A stretch of DNA of 20,830 nucleotides. Origin: RUG14130 sp045598325. GTDB lineage: Bacteria > Bacillota > Clostridia > Christensenellales > Aristaeellaceae. This document shows positions 1 to 7,295 of this stretch, piece after piece; positions within the stretch are counted from its first letter, which is position 1; every line of letters starts with the position of its first letter. The stretch is from positions 1-20,830 of the forward strand of contig JAZLLT010000040.1 of assembly GCA_045598325.1 (NCBI GenBank), given 5' to 3'. The translations under genes and the position numbers were made by a program. The notes under the pieces are model-generated. The model saw only the letters and a list, made by a program, of their open reading frames with translations, did not search any database and had not been told where the DNA came from.

Positions 1-108
1 GAACGCGCCGCCCGCCGGCAGAATGTAACTTCCGCACACAAGAGCGGTCCAGATTGCCAACCCGATGGGGCTGCTTTTCCATTTCGGCAGTTTTTCTTTC
101 ATGGCCAT
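1..108 (-). CDS. Partial membrane protein, N-terminus only
   Basis: The first 36 codons of a gene that runs off the left edge of the window. They start MAMKEKLPKWKSSPIGLAIW and contain no stop codon. A short basic N-terminus is followed by a hydrophobic stretch (roughly residues 15-30), which looks like the first membrane segment or a signal anchor. The start lies 27 nt after the stop of the upstream acetyltransferase on the same strand, so it probably belongs to the same transcript. The ribosome binding site is weak (GAAGAAG). A second ATG two codons later at 102 is an equally possible start. I do not recognise the family from so short a piece. Confidence 0.5.
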   Translation of the reverse strand, partial: MAMKEKLPKWKSSPIGLAIWTALVCGSYILPAGGAF

Positions 109-135
109 TACTTCTTCAACAGATGTCCTGCCGTT

Positions 136-894
136 TCAGATTTGACGGACAAGCACGCGGTGCAGAGCGGTCTCACCGTCCGCGCCCGTATCGTCATAAA
201 CAGGGTTTCCGTCCTCCGTTCCGCGGTAAACAATGCCGTTCAGAGCCAGGATATCGTTCATTTTTATCAGTTCTTCCGCGCTTTTCACGGTAAGAACGAT
301 GTCATCATTCTCATAGCACGCGCCGATGGCATTGCCTCCGGCGATCTCTTTTATATGTCCGGGAATGCCTGCCCGCGCGGGAGAAACGGAAATCCAGTAG
401 CACTGCTCCACGGTGCCGTCTTCATCCGCTTCCTCCATGAAAAGGACGCCGCCGTTGTTTCTGATGGACTTCGCCGAGCCGGTGTTGTCCGCATCACAGG
501 TTATGAGGACGCGGCTGATGCCCAGTTCCGCGCACTTTTCGAGAGCGAGGGCGATCATCTTCGTGGCAATGCCTTTCCGTCTTTCGGAAGGGCGCACGCC
601 GTCCCCGATGTGTCCGCCGAAAGGATAGAGGTTCCCGTTCAGATAGTGGCGTATGTTCACCGCGCCCACGAAAATATCTCTGTCCATGTCAAGACAGAAA
701 TACACGGAATCAGGCACGAGACCGCCGTCATGGGTTTTGACTTCCAGATGTTCCAGATAGAAATCGAAATCGCGGTAATCATTTTTGCGGATGACATAGG
801 GCGAAAAATCCTGTTCAAACGCCAGCCATTCGCTCATCATGCCGGTCAGCTGCTCTTTGTATTCCGCGGTGAGTTTTACAAGTTTCAGGTTCAT
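136..894 (-). CDS. GNAT-family N-acetyltransferase with extra C-terminal segment
   Basis: A 252-residue protein. Residues about 1-170 look like a GNAT acetyltransferase, which transfers an acetyl group from acetyl-CoA to an amine. The acetyl-CoA binding loop is visible at residues 101-110 (RPSERRKGIA), followed by a helix and a strand ending in ITCDADNTGSAKSI, the usual motif B region. The substrate is unknown. About 75 further residues (178-252) do not look like GNAT and I cannot assign them. The start codon overlaps the stop of the preceding acetyltransferase (ATGA, 4 bp), which indicates translational coupling. Two different acetyltransferases in a row suggest detoxification or small-molecule modification, but that is inference. 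Confidence 0.8.
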   Translation of the reverse strand: MNLKLVKLTAEYKEQLTGMMSEWLAFEQDFSPYVIRKNDYRDFDFYLEHLEVKTHDGGLVPDSVYFCLDMDRDIFVGAVNIRHYLNGNLYPFGGHIGDGVRPSERRKGIATKMIALALEKCAELGISRVLITCDADNTGSAKSIRNNGGVLFMEEADEDGTVEQCYWISVSPARAGIPGHIKEIAGGNAIGACYENDDIVLTVKSAEELIKMNDILALNGIVYRGTEDGNPVYDDTGADGETALHRVLVRQI

Positions 895-1334
895 GTTTCC
901 TCCGTGTGGATGTAAACGCGGTTCAGTCCGTCTTCCGTCTCAACGGGACCGAGATATTCCCAGCCGTAGCGCTCGTATAGACCTGTGTGGTTCGTCACGA
1001 GGTAAAGGGTGCTTATTCCCTTCCCCGCCATGTCTTTTGCTACATAGGCGATCAGTTCTCCCGCGATGCCGCGCCCGCGGTAGACTTCCTCCGTGCAGAC
1101 CGCGCAGACATTGGGTGTAAGGTCTGTCCGCGGGTGGAAGTCGTTTTCAATGACGCCCATGCCGCCCGCAATGACATCGCCGTCAAGGCACAAATACCAG
1201 CAGGGCACAACCCCGGAAAGGGACGCCTCCATGCTTTCCCGGTAGACTTCCTCCGGGATCCCCCATTTTTCGCTAAACCATTTTGCCGCTCTCCCGGTGA
1301 GGTCGGGGCGATCCGATATTCTGACGATCACCAT
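891..1334 (-). CDS. GNAT-family N-acetyltransferase
   Basis: A 147-residue, single-domain GNAT protein of normal length for the family. The acetyl-CoA pyrophosphate-binding motif is clear at about residues 84-95 (VYRGRGIAGELI). It is followed by a strand (STLYLVT) and the typical C-terminal motif HTGLYERYGWEYLG. The acceptor substrate cannot be read from sequence. The gene overlaps the preceding Cys-rich gene by 7 bp and the following acetyltransferase by 4 bp, so the three are cotranscribed and probably translationally coupled. Confidence 0.87.
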   Translation of the reverse strand: MVIVRISDRPDLTGRAAKWFSEKWGIPEEVYRESMEASLSGVVPCWYLCLDGDVIAGGMGVIENDFHPRTDLTPNVCAVCTEEVYRGRGIAGELIAYVAKDMAGKGISTLYLVTNHTGLYERYGWEYLGPVETEDGLNRVYIHTEET

Positions 1335-1777
1335 TTCCGATACAGAACCAATTCGGGGTCCGCGCCGTTTTCGCCGTAACTGCTGATGAGCACAAAGGCG
1401 GTGTCGGTCACCACACCGAAGCAGCGGTGCAGTCCGTCATCGAATTCACAGCCTGTCTGTGCGCCGAGGTAGATGCGGTCATCCTCAAGGAACTTCACCG
1501 TTTCGCCGCCCGGCAGTCTGTAAGGAAGGTTCACGAAACCGCCGACAAGCGGGACAAGCCCCTGCACGGGGATCATGCCCGGGAAGCCGATGGCGTTGAT
1601 CTGTTCCGTCAGGTCAGATACCAGTTGGCTGTACGCTTCCTTTCCGCCGAGCGAAATGATTTTTTCAATGAAGCACTGTTTTCCGAAAGGACAGCCGCGG
1701 GAGGCTTCACAGCCTTTACAGCCGCGCGACATCCCGAATCCGCAGGCAGAACAGTCCGCTCCGCATTTTGCCGTCAT
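1328..1777 (-). CDS. Cys-rich small protein, DUF3795-like
   Basis: A 149-residue protein with a dense cysteine cluster in the first 40 residues (CGADCSACGFG, then CKGCEASRGCPFGKQC). This resembles the metal-binding N-terminus of DUF3795-type proteins. The remainder is a small soluble domain with no motif I recognise. The start is well supported: AGGAGGG lies 6 nt upstream of the ATG. It is the first gene of the minus-strand unit, under a consensus promoter at 1804-1832. Function is unknown. Binding of zinc or an iron-sulfur cluster is an inference from the cysteine spacing. Confidence 0.6.
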   Translation of the reverse strand: MTAKCGADCSACGFGMSRGCKGCEASRGCPFGKQCFIEKIISLGGKEAYSQLVSDLTEQINAIGFPGMIPVQGLVPLVGGFVNLPYRLPGGETVKFLEDDRIYLGAQTGCEFDDGLHRCFGVVTDTAFVLISSYGENGADPELVLYRKW

Positions 1778-1803
1778 ATCAATCCCTCCTGCCGTTTTGT
1801 TTC

Positions 1804-1832
1804 ATTATAGGAAGCCGCAATCCTTCTGTCAA
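1804..1832 (-). promoter_or_regulatory. Consensus sigma-A promoter for the Cys-rich/GNAT unit
   Basis: On the minus strand TTGACA (1827-1832) and TATAAT (1804-1809) are separated by exactly 17 bp, a perfect match to the housekeeping consensus. It sits about 27 bp upstream of the Cys-rich gene start and points into it. Confidence 0.85.
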
Positions 1833-1843
1833 TGGCGCGTATG

Positions 1844-1857
1844 TGACATTTTTGTCA
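1844..1857. promoter_or_regulatory. Candidate operator between two divergent promoters
   Basis: TGACA-TTTT-TGTCA is a perfect 5-bp inverted repeat with a 4-bp spacer. It lies nearly midway between the divergent -35 boxes at 1827-1832 and 1866-1871. A dimeric regulator bound here could touch both promoters. The repeat is short, so chance is possible. Confidence 0.3.
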
Positions 1858-1865
1858 TCGTCTCC

Positions 1866-1894
1866 TTGACAAAGGCGCTCCCTTGTGCTATCGT
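1866..1894 (+). promoter_or_regulatory. Sigma-A promoter with extended -10 for the GH5 gene
   Basis: TTGACA at 1866-1871, a 17-bp spacer, then TATCGT at 1889-1894 preceded by TGC, which forms an extended -10 element. The start of transcription would be near 1901, giving a leader of about 25 nt with GAAAGGCGG as ribosome binding site before the ATG at 1926. Confidence 0.75.
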
Positions 1895-1925
1895 TTTACT
1901 ATCAATTCCGAAAGGCGGATTTCTT

Positions 1926-3131
1926 ATGAAAAAGATGCTTGCGCTCCTTTTGGCGCTCACCATGCTACCCGCCGCAGCGATCGCCGACGGTACGGTCATT
2001 CCCGATGTCACCATCAAGCAGTTCGAGATTCCCGACAACGAGGCGATGGCCTTCGCGCAGAAGATCAAAACCGGCTGGGTCCTCGGCAACACCTTCGACG
2101 CCTACGATAACGGTTGGATGCGAAACGATCCCCTCGCCGCCGAAACCTACTGGGGCAATGTCAAGACCACCGAGGCGCTCATCGACACCGTGAACAAGGC
2201 GGGCTTCAACGCCATCCGCATCCCCGTGTCCTGGCACGACCATGTGGACGAGAACTTCACGGTCAACGAAGTGTGGATGAACCGCGTGAAAGAAGTCGCC
2301 TTATGGGCACTCGACCGTGGGATGTATGTCATCATCAATGTGCACCACGACAATGCGCAAAATATGGCGGAGTTCGGCTCGAAGAAGAAACTCGATGCCT
2401 GTTTCTATCCCGATTCCGAGCACTATGAGCAGTCCGCGAAGTACCTGACCGCGATCTGGTCCCAGATGGCGGAGGCGTTCAGGGACTGCGACGAGCATCT
2501 GATCCTCGAAAGCATGAACGAGCCGCGTCTGACCGGCACCAACTACGAGTGGAGTTGGAACAAGAGTTCCAAGGAGTGCCTTGACGCCATGGACTGCATC
2601 AACCGTCTCAACCAGTTGTTTGTGGACACCGTGCGCGCCACCGGCGGCAATAACGCCACCCGCTATCTCATGGTGCCTTCCTATGACGCCAACCCCGAAT
2701 ATGCCTGCAGTGAATATTTCAAGTTCCCCGTAGATACGGGCGAAGTGAGCCATATCATTTTGGAAGCGCACGCCTACACGCCCTACAATTTTGCTCTGAA
2801 CACCACCGGCACCGATCAGTTCTCCATCAGCAATTCCAAGGACAAGAGCGAAATCGGCATGTTCATGAACAACCTCTACAACAACTATACTGCCAAGGGC
2901 ATCCCCGTATTCATCGATGAATACGGCGCCGTCAACAAGAACAATCCCCAGCAGCGTGTGGATTTCGCCGCCTACTACATTGCCTCCGCCCGTGCCCGCG
3001 GCATCGGCTGCTTCTGGTGGGACAACGGCGCGTTCGCCGGAAATGGAGAGAATTTCGGTCTGATCGAGCGCAAGACAAGTGTATGGATGTTCAAGGATGT
3101 TGTGGACGCCATTACGAAATACTCCGAATAA
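1926..3131 (+). CDS. Secreted GH5 endo-glucanase (cellulase family 5)
   Basis: A 401-residue glycoside hydrolase family 5 enzyme, most like subfamily 4. These cut beta-1,4-linked glucans such as cellulose, xyloglucan or mixed-linkage glucan. A Sec signal peptide (about residues 1-20, MKKMLALLLALTMLPAAAIA) directs export. The catalytic barrel shows GWVLGNTFDA near residue 50, NVHHD (138-142), NEP with the acid/base Glu199, HAY (282-284), DEYG with the nucleophile Glu332, and FWWDNG near 363. All key residues are present. No carbohydrate-binding module, dockerin or cell-wall anchor is visible, so it is probably a free secreted enzyme. The reading frame stays open upstream to 1575, but the ATG at 1926 is the start because it has a ribosome binding site, a promoter and the signal peptide. 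It is monocistronic, between its own promoter and terminator. The exact glucan is uncertain. Confidence 0.93.
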   Translation: MKKMLALLLALTMLPAAAIADGTVIPDVTIKQFEIPDNEAMAFAQKIKTGWVLGNTFDAYDNGWMRNDPLAAETYWGNVKTTEALIDTVNKAGFNAIRIPVSWHDHVDENFTVNEVWMNRVKEVALWALDRGMYVIINVHHDNAQNMAEFGSKKKLDACFYPDSEHYEQSAKYLTAIWSQMAEAFRDCDEHLILESMNEPRLTGTNYEWSWNKSSKECLDAMDCINRLNQLFVDTVRATGGNNATRYLMVPSYDANPEYACSEYFKFPVDTGEVSHIILEAHAYTPYNFALNTTGTDQFSISNSKDKSEIGMFMNNLYNNYTAKGIPVFIDEYGAVNKNNPQQRVDFAAYYIASARARGIGCFWWDNGAFAGNGENFGLIERKTSVWMFKDVVDAITKYSE

Positions 3132-3142
3132 CGGTTATGATG

Positions 3143-3175
3143 ATCCCCGCCTTCCACGGAAGGCGGGGATTTTTT
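3143..3175 (+). terminator. Rho-independent terminator after the GH5 gene
   Basis: An 11-bp perfect stem (ATCCCCGCCTT paired with AAGGCGGGGAT), a 6-nt loop and a run of T from 3170 to 3175. It begins 11 nt after the GH5 stop. Read on the minus strand it lacks a T run, so it is directional, although the hairpin also lies just beyond the recG stop. Confidence 0.92.
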
Positions 3176-5169
3176 CAGTTCACGGCAAAAATCACATCCG
3201 AGCGGCTTTCGAGCCACCTCTCGGCGATCATGCAGAGCAGTTTGTCGTCTTCTCTTTCGGATTCTGAAATGTCTTTTGCCAGTTCGTGGGTGAGTTCCAA
3301 TAGTGCCGTGTCGCCGCTCACCGAAGGACTCAGACCCGAAATGGCACCCGACTGTCGTGTGCCGAACAGGTCGCCCGGACCGCGCAGTTCCATATCCTTT
3401 TCCGCGATGACGAAGCCGTCATTGGTTTTGGTGAGGATAGAGAGTTTCTCCGTGCCGCTTGACATCAGGAAGCACCACGCCTCGTCCGTCCCTCGCCCCA
3501 CACGCCCGCGCAGCTGGTGCAGTTGTGCAAGCCCGAAACGCTCGGCGTTCTCCACCACCATCACGGTGGCGTTGGGCACATTGATGCCCACCTCGATGAC
3601 CGTGGTCGAGACAAGGACCGCCGTCTCGCCGCTCCGGAACGCTTCAAGAGCGGCTTCCTTTTCCGTGTCGGTCATCTTGCCGTGCACGAGCGTGACGCCC
3701 GTACCGGCCAGCGGACCCGTCATGAGTGACTCGGAAAGTCCTTCCGCGGAGAGGGCCTCCACGGTCTCGCTGTCCTCCACCAGCGGACAGACGAAATACG
3801 CCTGCCTGCCGCGTCTGATTTCATCCAGAATGAAACCGTACATGGCGTCCCGCTTGTTTTCGCGAACGATGCGCGTTTTGACCGCTTTGCGTCCGGGCGG
3901 CAGTTCGTCGATGACAGAGATATCGAGGTCGCCGAACAGGATGAGCGACAAGGTGCGCGGGATGGGCGTCGCGCTCATGACAAGGACATTCGTTTTCGCG
4001 CCCTTCTCCCCCAGCGCCGTCCGCTGACGGACGCCGAACCGGTGCTGTTCATCCGTGACGGCGAGCGCAAGGTTTCTGTACTCCACGCCTTTGCTGATGA
4101 GGGCGTGGGTGCCGAACACCGCCTGCCATTCACCGCTTTGAAGATTTGCAAGGGCTTCCTTCCGCTCTTTCGCGGTCATGGAGCCGATGAGCAGACCGCA
4201 TTTGACACCGAGGGGCTCCAGCACCTCTTTGGCGCTTTCGTAGTGCTGACGAGCAAGGATCTCCGTGGGCGCCATCATGGCGCTCTGGAAGCCGCTTTTC
4301 GCCGTCATGTAGATGGCCCCGAAGGCAACCGCAGTCTTTCCGCAACCCACATCGCCCTGCACGAGCCGCGCCATGGCGGAGGGTGAAGCCATATCCGCGC
4401 CGATTTCGCCAAGCACCCGCTTCTGCGCGTTCGTCAGGGGGAAGCAGAGGGAATCCGTGTAGGTTTTGAGCGTTTTGCTCTCCCATGCGATCGCTTCGCC
4501 CGCGCCCTTTTCGCGGCGCATTTTGCGGGCGGAGATCATGAACAGAAGCATGTCCTCGAAAGAGAAGCGGTACACCGCTTTTTCGAGGGTCTCCATGTCC
4601 GTTGGAAAATGGATCTGCCACAGGGCGTCCCGCCGCGGAAGCAGATGATACTCCTTTATCAGCCTTTCCGGCAGGATATCCGTTTCGTCCAGTTCCCGGA
4701 GCGCAGCTTTCATGAGATCCCGCATAAGTTTCCCCGGGACTCCGGGGATGGGCTTGTAGGCGGGCTCAATGATCTTTTCCGTGACGATGCGGGGACAGAT
4801 GAGGCTCCTGCGCCCGTTTTTCTCCTCCACGCGCCCGAAGACCGTGAGCATCTGCGCGTCCCACAGTTTCCGGTACATCCACGGGGCATTGAACCAGACG
4901 GCGCCGATCTTGCCGCTGTCGTCATACAAAACGGCACGCGTGATCATTCTGCCATGAACGCGTGCCTGTGTGGGACGCCCGCTCACGCGCACATCGAAGG
5001 CGCCTTCCTCGCCGGGAGCGCACGCCGCGATGGGCTTTGAACGGGTATAGTCCATATATTTGCACGGGAAATACGCGAGCAGCTGCTCGTCCGTGCCGAT
5101 GCCTCTTTCCGCGAGCGCTTCTCTGCGCTTGGGACCGAGGCCTTTGAAAGAATTCAGAATATCGGACAT
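3175..5169 (-). CDS. recG: ATP-dependent DNA helicase RecG
   Basis: A 664-residue RecG, slightly shorter than the E. coli enzyme. It remodels stalled replication forks and Holliday junctions in the cytoplasm. The N-terminus shows a helix-hairpin-helix-like segment (FKGLGPKRREALAERGI) and the wedge/OB region (about 50-140). Then come Walker A GDVGCGKT (272-279), the DEQH box (373-376), motif III SATPIPRT (399-406) and motif VI QLRGRVGRG (552-560). The C-terminus keeps the family segment GPGDLFGTRQSG. All helicase motifs are intact. Its start overlaps the stop of the fakA-like gene by one base (TAATG), so the two are translationally coupled. The asp23-fakA-recG order is well known in Bacillota. 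It ends tail-to-tail with the GH5 gene. Confidence 0.97.
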   Translation of the reverse strand: MSDILNSFKGLGPKRREALAERGIGTDEQLLAYFPCKYMDYTRSKPIAACAPGEEGAFDVRVSGRPTQARVHGRMITRAVLYDDSGKIGAVWFNAPWMYRKLWDAQMLTVFGRVEEKNGRRSLICPRIVTEKIIEPAYKPIPGVPGKLMRDLMKAALRELDETDILPERLIKEYHLLPRRDALWQIHFPTDMETLEKAVYRFSFEDMLLFMISARKMRREKGAGEAIAWESKTLKTYTDSLCFPLTNAQKRVLGEIGADMASPSAMARLVQGDVGCGKTAVAFGAIYMTAKSGFQSAMMAPTEILARQHYESAKEVLEPLGVKCGLLIGSMTAKERKEALANLQSGEWQAVFGTHALISKGVEYRNLALAVTDEQHRFGVRQRTALGEKGAKTNVLVMSATPIPRTLSLILFGDLDISVIDELPPGRKAVKTRIVRENKRDAMYGFILDEIRRGRQAYFVCPLVEDSETVEALSAEGLSESLMTGPLAGTGVTLVHGKMTDTEKEAALEAFRSGETAVLVSTTVIEVGINVPNATVMVVENAERFGLAQLHQLRGRVGRGTDEAWCFLMSSGTEKLSILTKTNDGFVIAEKDMELRGPGDLFGTRQSGAISGLSPSVSGDTALLELTHELAKDISESEREDDKLLCMIAERWLESRSDVIFAVN

Positions 5170-6821
5170 TATTCGACGGAGATGAGGTAATAGTACAGGG
5201 GCTGACCGCCGTTCTGCAGGTCGGCTTCGCAGTCGGGATACTTTGCCGCGATGCGTTCAAGCAGCGCCGACGCGCTTTCCTCGGAAATATCCTTGCCGTA
5301 ATAGACGGTGATGATGCCGCTGTCTTCCGTGACCATGCCACCCAGCAGATCCATGGCGACATCGTCTACATTGGTGCCCAGGACGCTTATCTTGTTGTCG
5401 ACCATGCCCATGATATCGCCTTCGTGGATCTCCATGTCGTCAAACATGGTATCGCGCACGGAATAGGTGATGGAAGCGGTATGGACCCGCTCCGCCGCCT
5501 CTTTCATGAAGGTCTCATTCTCCTCTGGCTCGACTTCGGGATCGAACGCCAGAGCCGCGGAAATGCCCATGGGAACGGACTTGGTAGGCAGGACGAACAC
5601 CTTTGCTTCGGTGAGAGATGCCGCCTGCTGGGCAGCGAGGATGATGTTGCCGTTATTGGGCAGCACGAACACATTGTCCGCGTTGGCTTCTTCAATGGCT
5701 TTTTGCAGATCCTCAGCGCAGGGGTTCATCGTCTGTCCGCCGTCCACGACCACATCCACCATGATGCTCTTGAACAGTTCGGTCAGACCTTCACCCAGCG
5801 TGACCGCCACAAGACCGTACTTCTTGCGCTCGGCTTTGGCTGCTTCCGCCGCCGCTGCTTCTTCCCGCTTGCGCAGCACCTCACGGTGCTCCTCAAGCAT
5901 GTTATCTATTTTGATATTGTCGATCTCGCCCAGTTCCAGCGCCATCTGAAGCGCCTTTCCGGGATCATTGGTATGCACATGGACCTTGACCACAGTCAGG
6001 TCGCTCACCACGAACACGCAGTCGCCGATGCGCTCGAGGCGCTTGCGCAGGCGGTTCACGGCGGCGTTGGTCAGTTCCTCCTTGGGACGGGAAACGATGA
6101 ATTCGGTACAGTAACCGAAGTTGATCTCTTCAAGAGAACCATGGTCATCCACGAATTCCGCGCCTTCGCCGAACACGGCGCTGTCATCGGGCGCGTCGAT
6201 GAGGTTGCCGGTCAACGCGGAATAGAGACCGGTATAGATCACGGTGAGTCCCTTTCCGCCGCTGTCCACAACGCCTGCCTGCTTGAGAACGGGAAGCATA
6301 TCGGGCGTGCGTTTCAGGATCTCTTCGCCGCTTTTCAGAACGAGACCGAACAGTTCATCCACATCTTCGGTTTTATTTGCGGATCTCTCCGCCTCTTCCG
6401 CCATTGCGCGGGCAACGGTCAGGATGGTGCCTTCCTTGGGCTTCATGACCGCCTTGTACGCGGTGGCCGCGCCGGCTTTGAACGCTTCGGCGAGGAGCGG
6501 GACATCGATTTCATCGTGTCCGTCAATGGCGGACGCGAAGCCTCTCAGAATCTGACTCAGAATGACCCCGCTGTTTCCGCGGGCGCCCCTCAGGGCACCG
6601 CGTGCTGCCAGCGCGGCTACTTCTGCGGCGGACACGATATGGCTCTGCGCCAGATCCTTCACCGCCGCGTTCATCGTCTGAGACATATTCGTGCCGGTAT
6701 CGCCGTCCGGCACCGGAAATACATTGAGGCGATCCACTTCCGCACGGTTCGCATTGAGCAATGCGCTGCCGGCGACAAGCATATCGCGCAACATAAGTCC
6801 GTCAATGGTCTTTAAGCCCAT
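5169..6821 (-). CDS. fakA: FakA-type fatty acid kinase, DAK2 domain (YloV family)
   Basis: A 550-residue DAK2/DegV-linked kinase. FakA phosphorylates fatty acids held by a DegV-type FakB partner, feeding exogenous fatty acids into phospholipid synthesis. The DhaL-like ATP domain occupies about residues 1-200, with the Mg-binding motif NVFPVPDGDTGTNM at 33-46 (Asp39, Asp41). The central zinc-site residues Cys238 (FGYCTEF), His281 and His283 (VKVHVHTNDP) sit almost exactly where Staphylococcus FakA has them. A Glu/Ala/Lys-rich helical linker (about 315-335) leads to the C-terminal domain. The start at 6821 is chosen because GGAGG (6831-6835) lies 9 nt upstream. An in-frame ATG at 6839 would lie upstream of that site. 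It is cotranscribed with asp23 and recG. A DegV/FakB candidate lies at 11039-11914. Confidence 0.92.
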   Translation of the reverse strand: MGLKTIDGLMLRDMLVAGSALLNANRAEVDRLNVFPVPDGDTGTNMSQTMNAAVKDLAQSHIVSAAEVAALAARGALRGARGNSGVILSQILRGFASAIDGHDEIDVPLLAEAFKAGAATAYKAVMKPKEGTILTVARAMAEEAERSANKTEDVDELFGLVLKSGEEILKRTPDMLPVLKQAGVVDSGGKGLTVIYTGLYSALTGNLIDAPDDSAVFGEGAEFVDDHGSLEEINFGYCTEFIVSRPKEELTNAAVNRLRKRLERIGDCVFVVSDLTVVKVHVHTNDPGKALQMALELGEIDNIKIDNMLEEHREVLRKREEAAAAEAAKAERKKYGLVAVTLGEGLTELFKSIMVDVVVDGGQTMNPCAEDLQKAIEEANADNVFVLPNNGNIILAAQQAASLTEAKVFVLPTKSVPMGISAALAFDPEVEPEENETFMKEAAERVHTASITYSVRDTMFDDMEIHEGDIMGMVDNKISVLGTNVDDVAMDLLGGMVTEDSGIITVYYGKDISEESASALLERIAAKYPDCEADLQNGGQPLYYYLISVE

Positions 6822-6868
6822 TTCCAAAAACCTCCGCATCCTGCCCGCAAATCGCGGTCAGGGGGTAA

Positions 6869-7222
6869 TCAGACGCGGATATCCTCCACGGTAACATTGA
6901 TGTTATTTACGGTGGCACCGGTCAGGTACTCGATTTTATACTTGACGGTGTCGATGAGCGTTTCGGCAACGGCGCCGATGGAGATGCCGTATTCGACGAT
7001 GATGTACATATCCACATCCACATGGTTCTTTTTGTCGATATGGATGATGACGCCGCGTCCGATGTTGTCAAGACCCAGCAATTCCACCAGTCCGTCCGTG
7101 GCGCGTTTTGCCGCCATGCCGACGATGCCGTAACATTCCAGAGCGGAATAGCCCGCAATTTTGAGGATCACCTCTTCGTTTACAGTGATCTTTCCGAGCG
7201 CCGTATTGAATTTGCAGTCCAT
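6869..7222 (-). CDS. Asp23/Gls24 family envelope stress protein (YloU-like)
   Basis: A 117-residue Asp23/Gls24 protein. It matches the family throughout: an N-terminal LGKITVNEEVILKIAGYSA segment, a central CYGIVGMAAKR, the VDVDMYIIVEYGISI strand and a C-terminal VNNINVTVEDIRV. Members are small, abundant proteins linked to the membrane or envelope stress, and the YloU type is typically encoded just before fakA. The ribosome binding site GGGAG is 8 nt before the ATG. A strong promoter at 7263-7291 lies directly upstream, so this gene can start its own transcript. The precise biochemical role is not established. Confidence 0.93.
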   Translation of the reverse strand: MDCKFNTALGKITVNEEVILKIAGYSALECYGIVGMAAKRATDGLVELLGLDNIGRGVIIHIDKKNHVDVDMYIIVEYGISIGAVAETLIDTVKYKIEYLTGATVNNINVTVEDIRV

Positions 7223-7262
7223 TTCTCACACTCCCGTTCCGGTAAACACACAATTACAGTTT

Positions 7263-7291
7263 ATTATAACACACTTCTTATTAAAATGCAA
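7263..7291 (-). promoter_or_regulatory. Internal sigma-A promoter for asp23-fakA-recG
   Basis: Minus-strand TTGCAT (7286-7291) and perfect TATAAT (7263-7268) with a 17-bp spacer, in the only sizeable gap of the five-gene unit. The -35 begins 4 bp after the UPF0210 stop codon. Transcription would start near 7256, leaving a leader of about 34 nt. Confidence 0.85.
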
Positions 7292-7295
7292 GCCG

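Noticed and set aside
1575..1925. Upstream extension of the GH5 reading frame
   Set aside because: The frame is open, but the part before 1926 overlaps the Cys-rich gene and both divergent promoters, and the signal peptide starts at 1926 with a ribosome binding site.
3143..3175. Bidirectional terminator serving recG as well
   Set aside because: On the minus strand the hairpin is followed by CATCATAACC with no T run, so only plus-strand termination is supported.
5424..6815. 463-codon plus-strand frame opposite fakA
   Set aside because: Antisense shadow of a clear FakA gene; His/Gly/Phe-rich with no domain.
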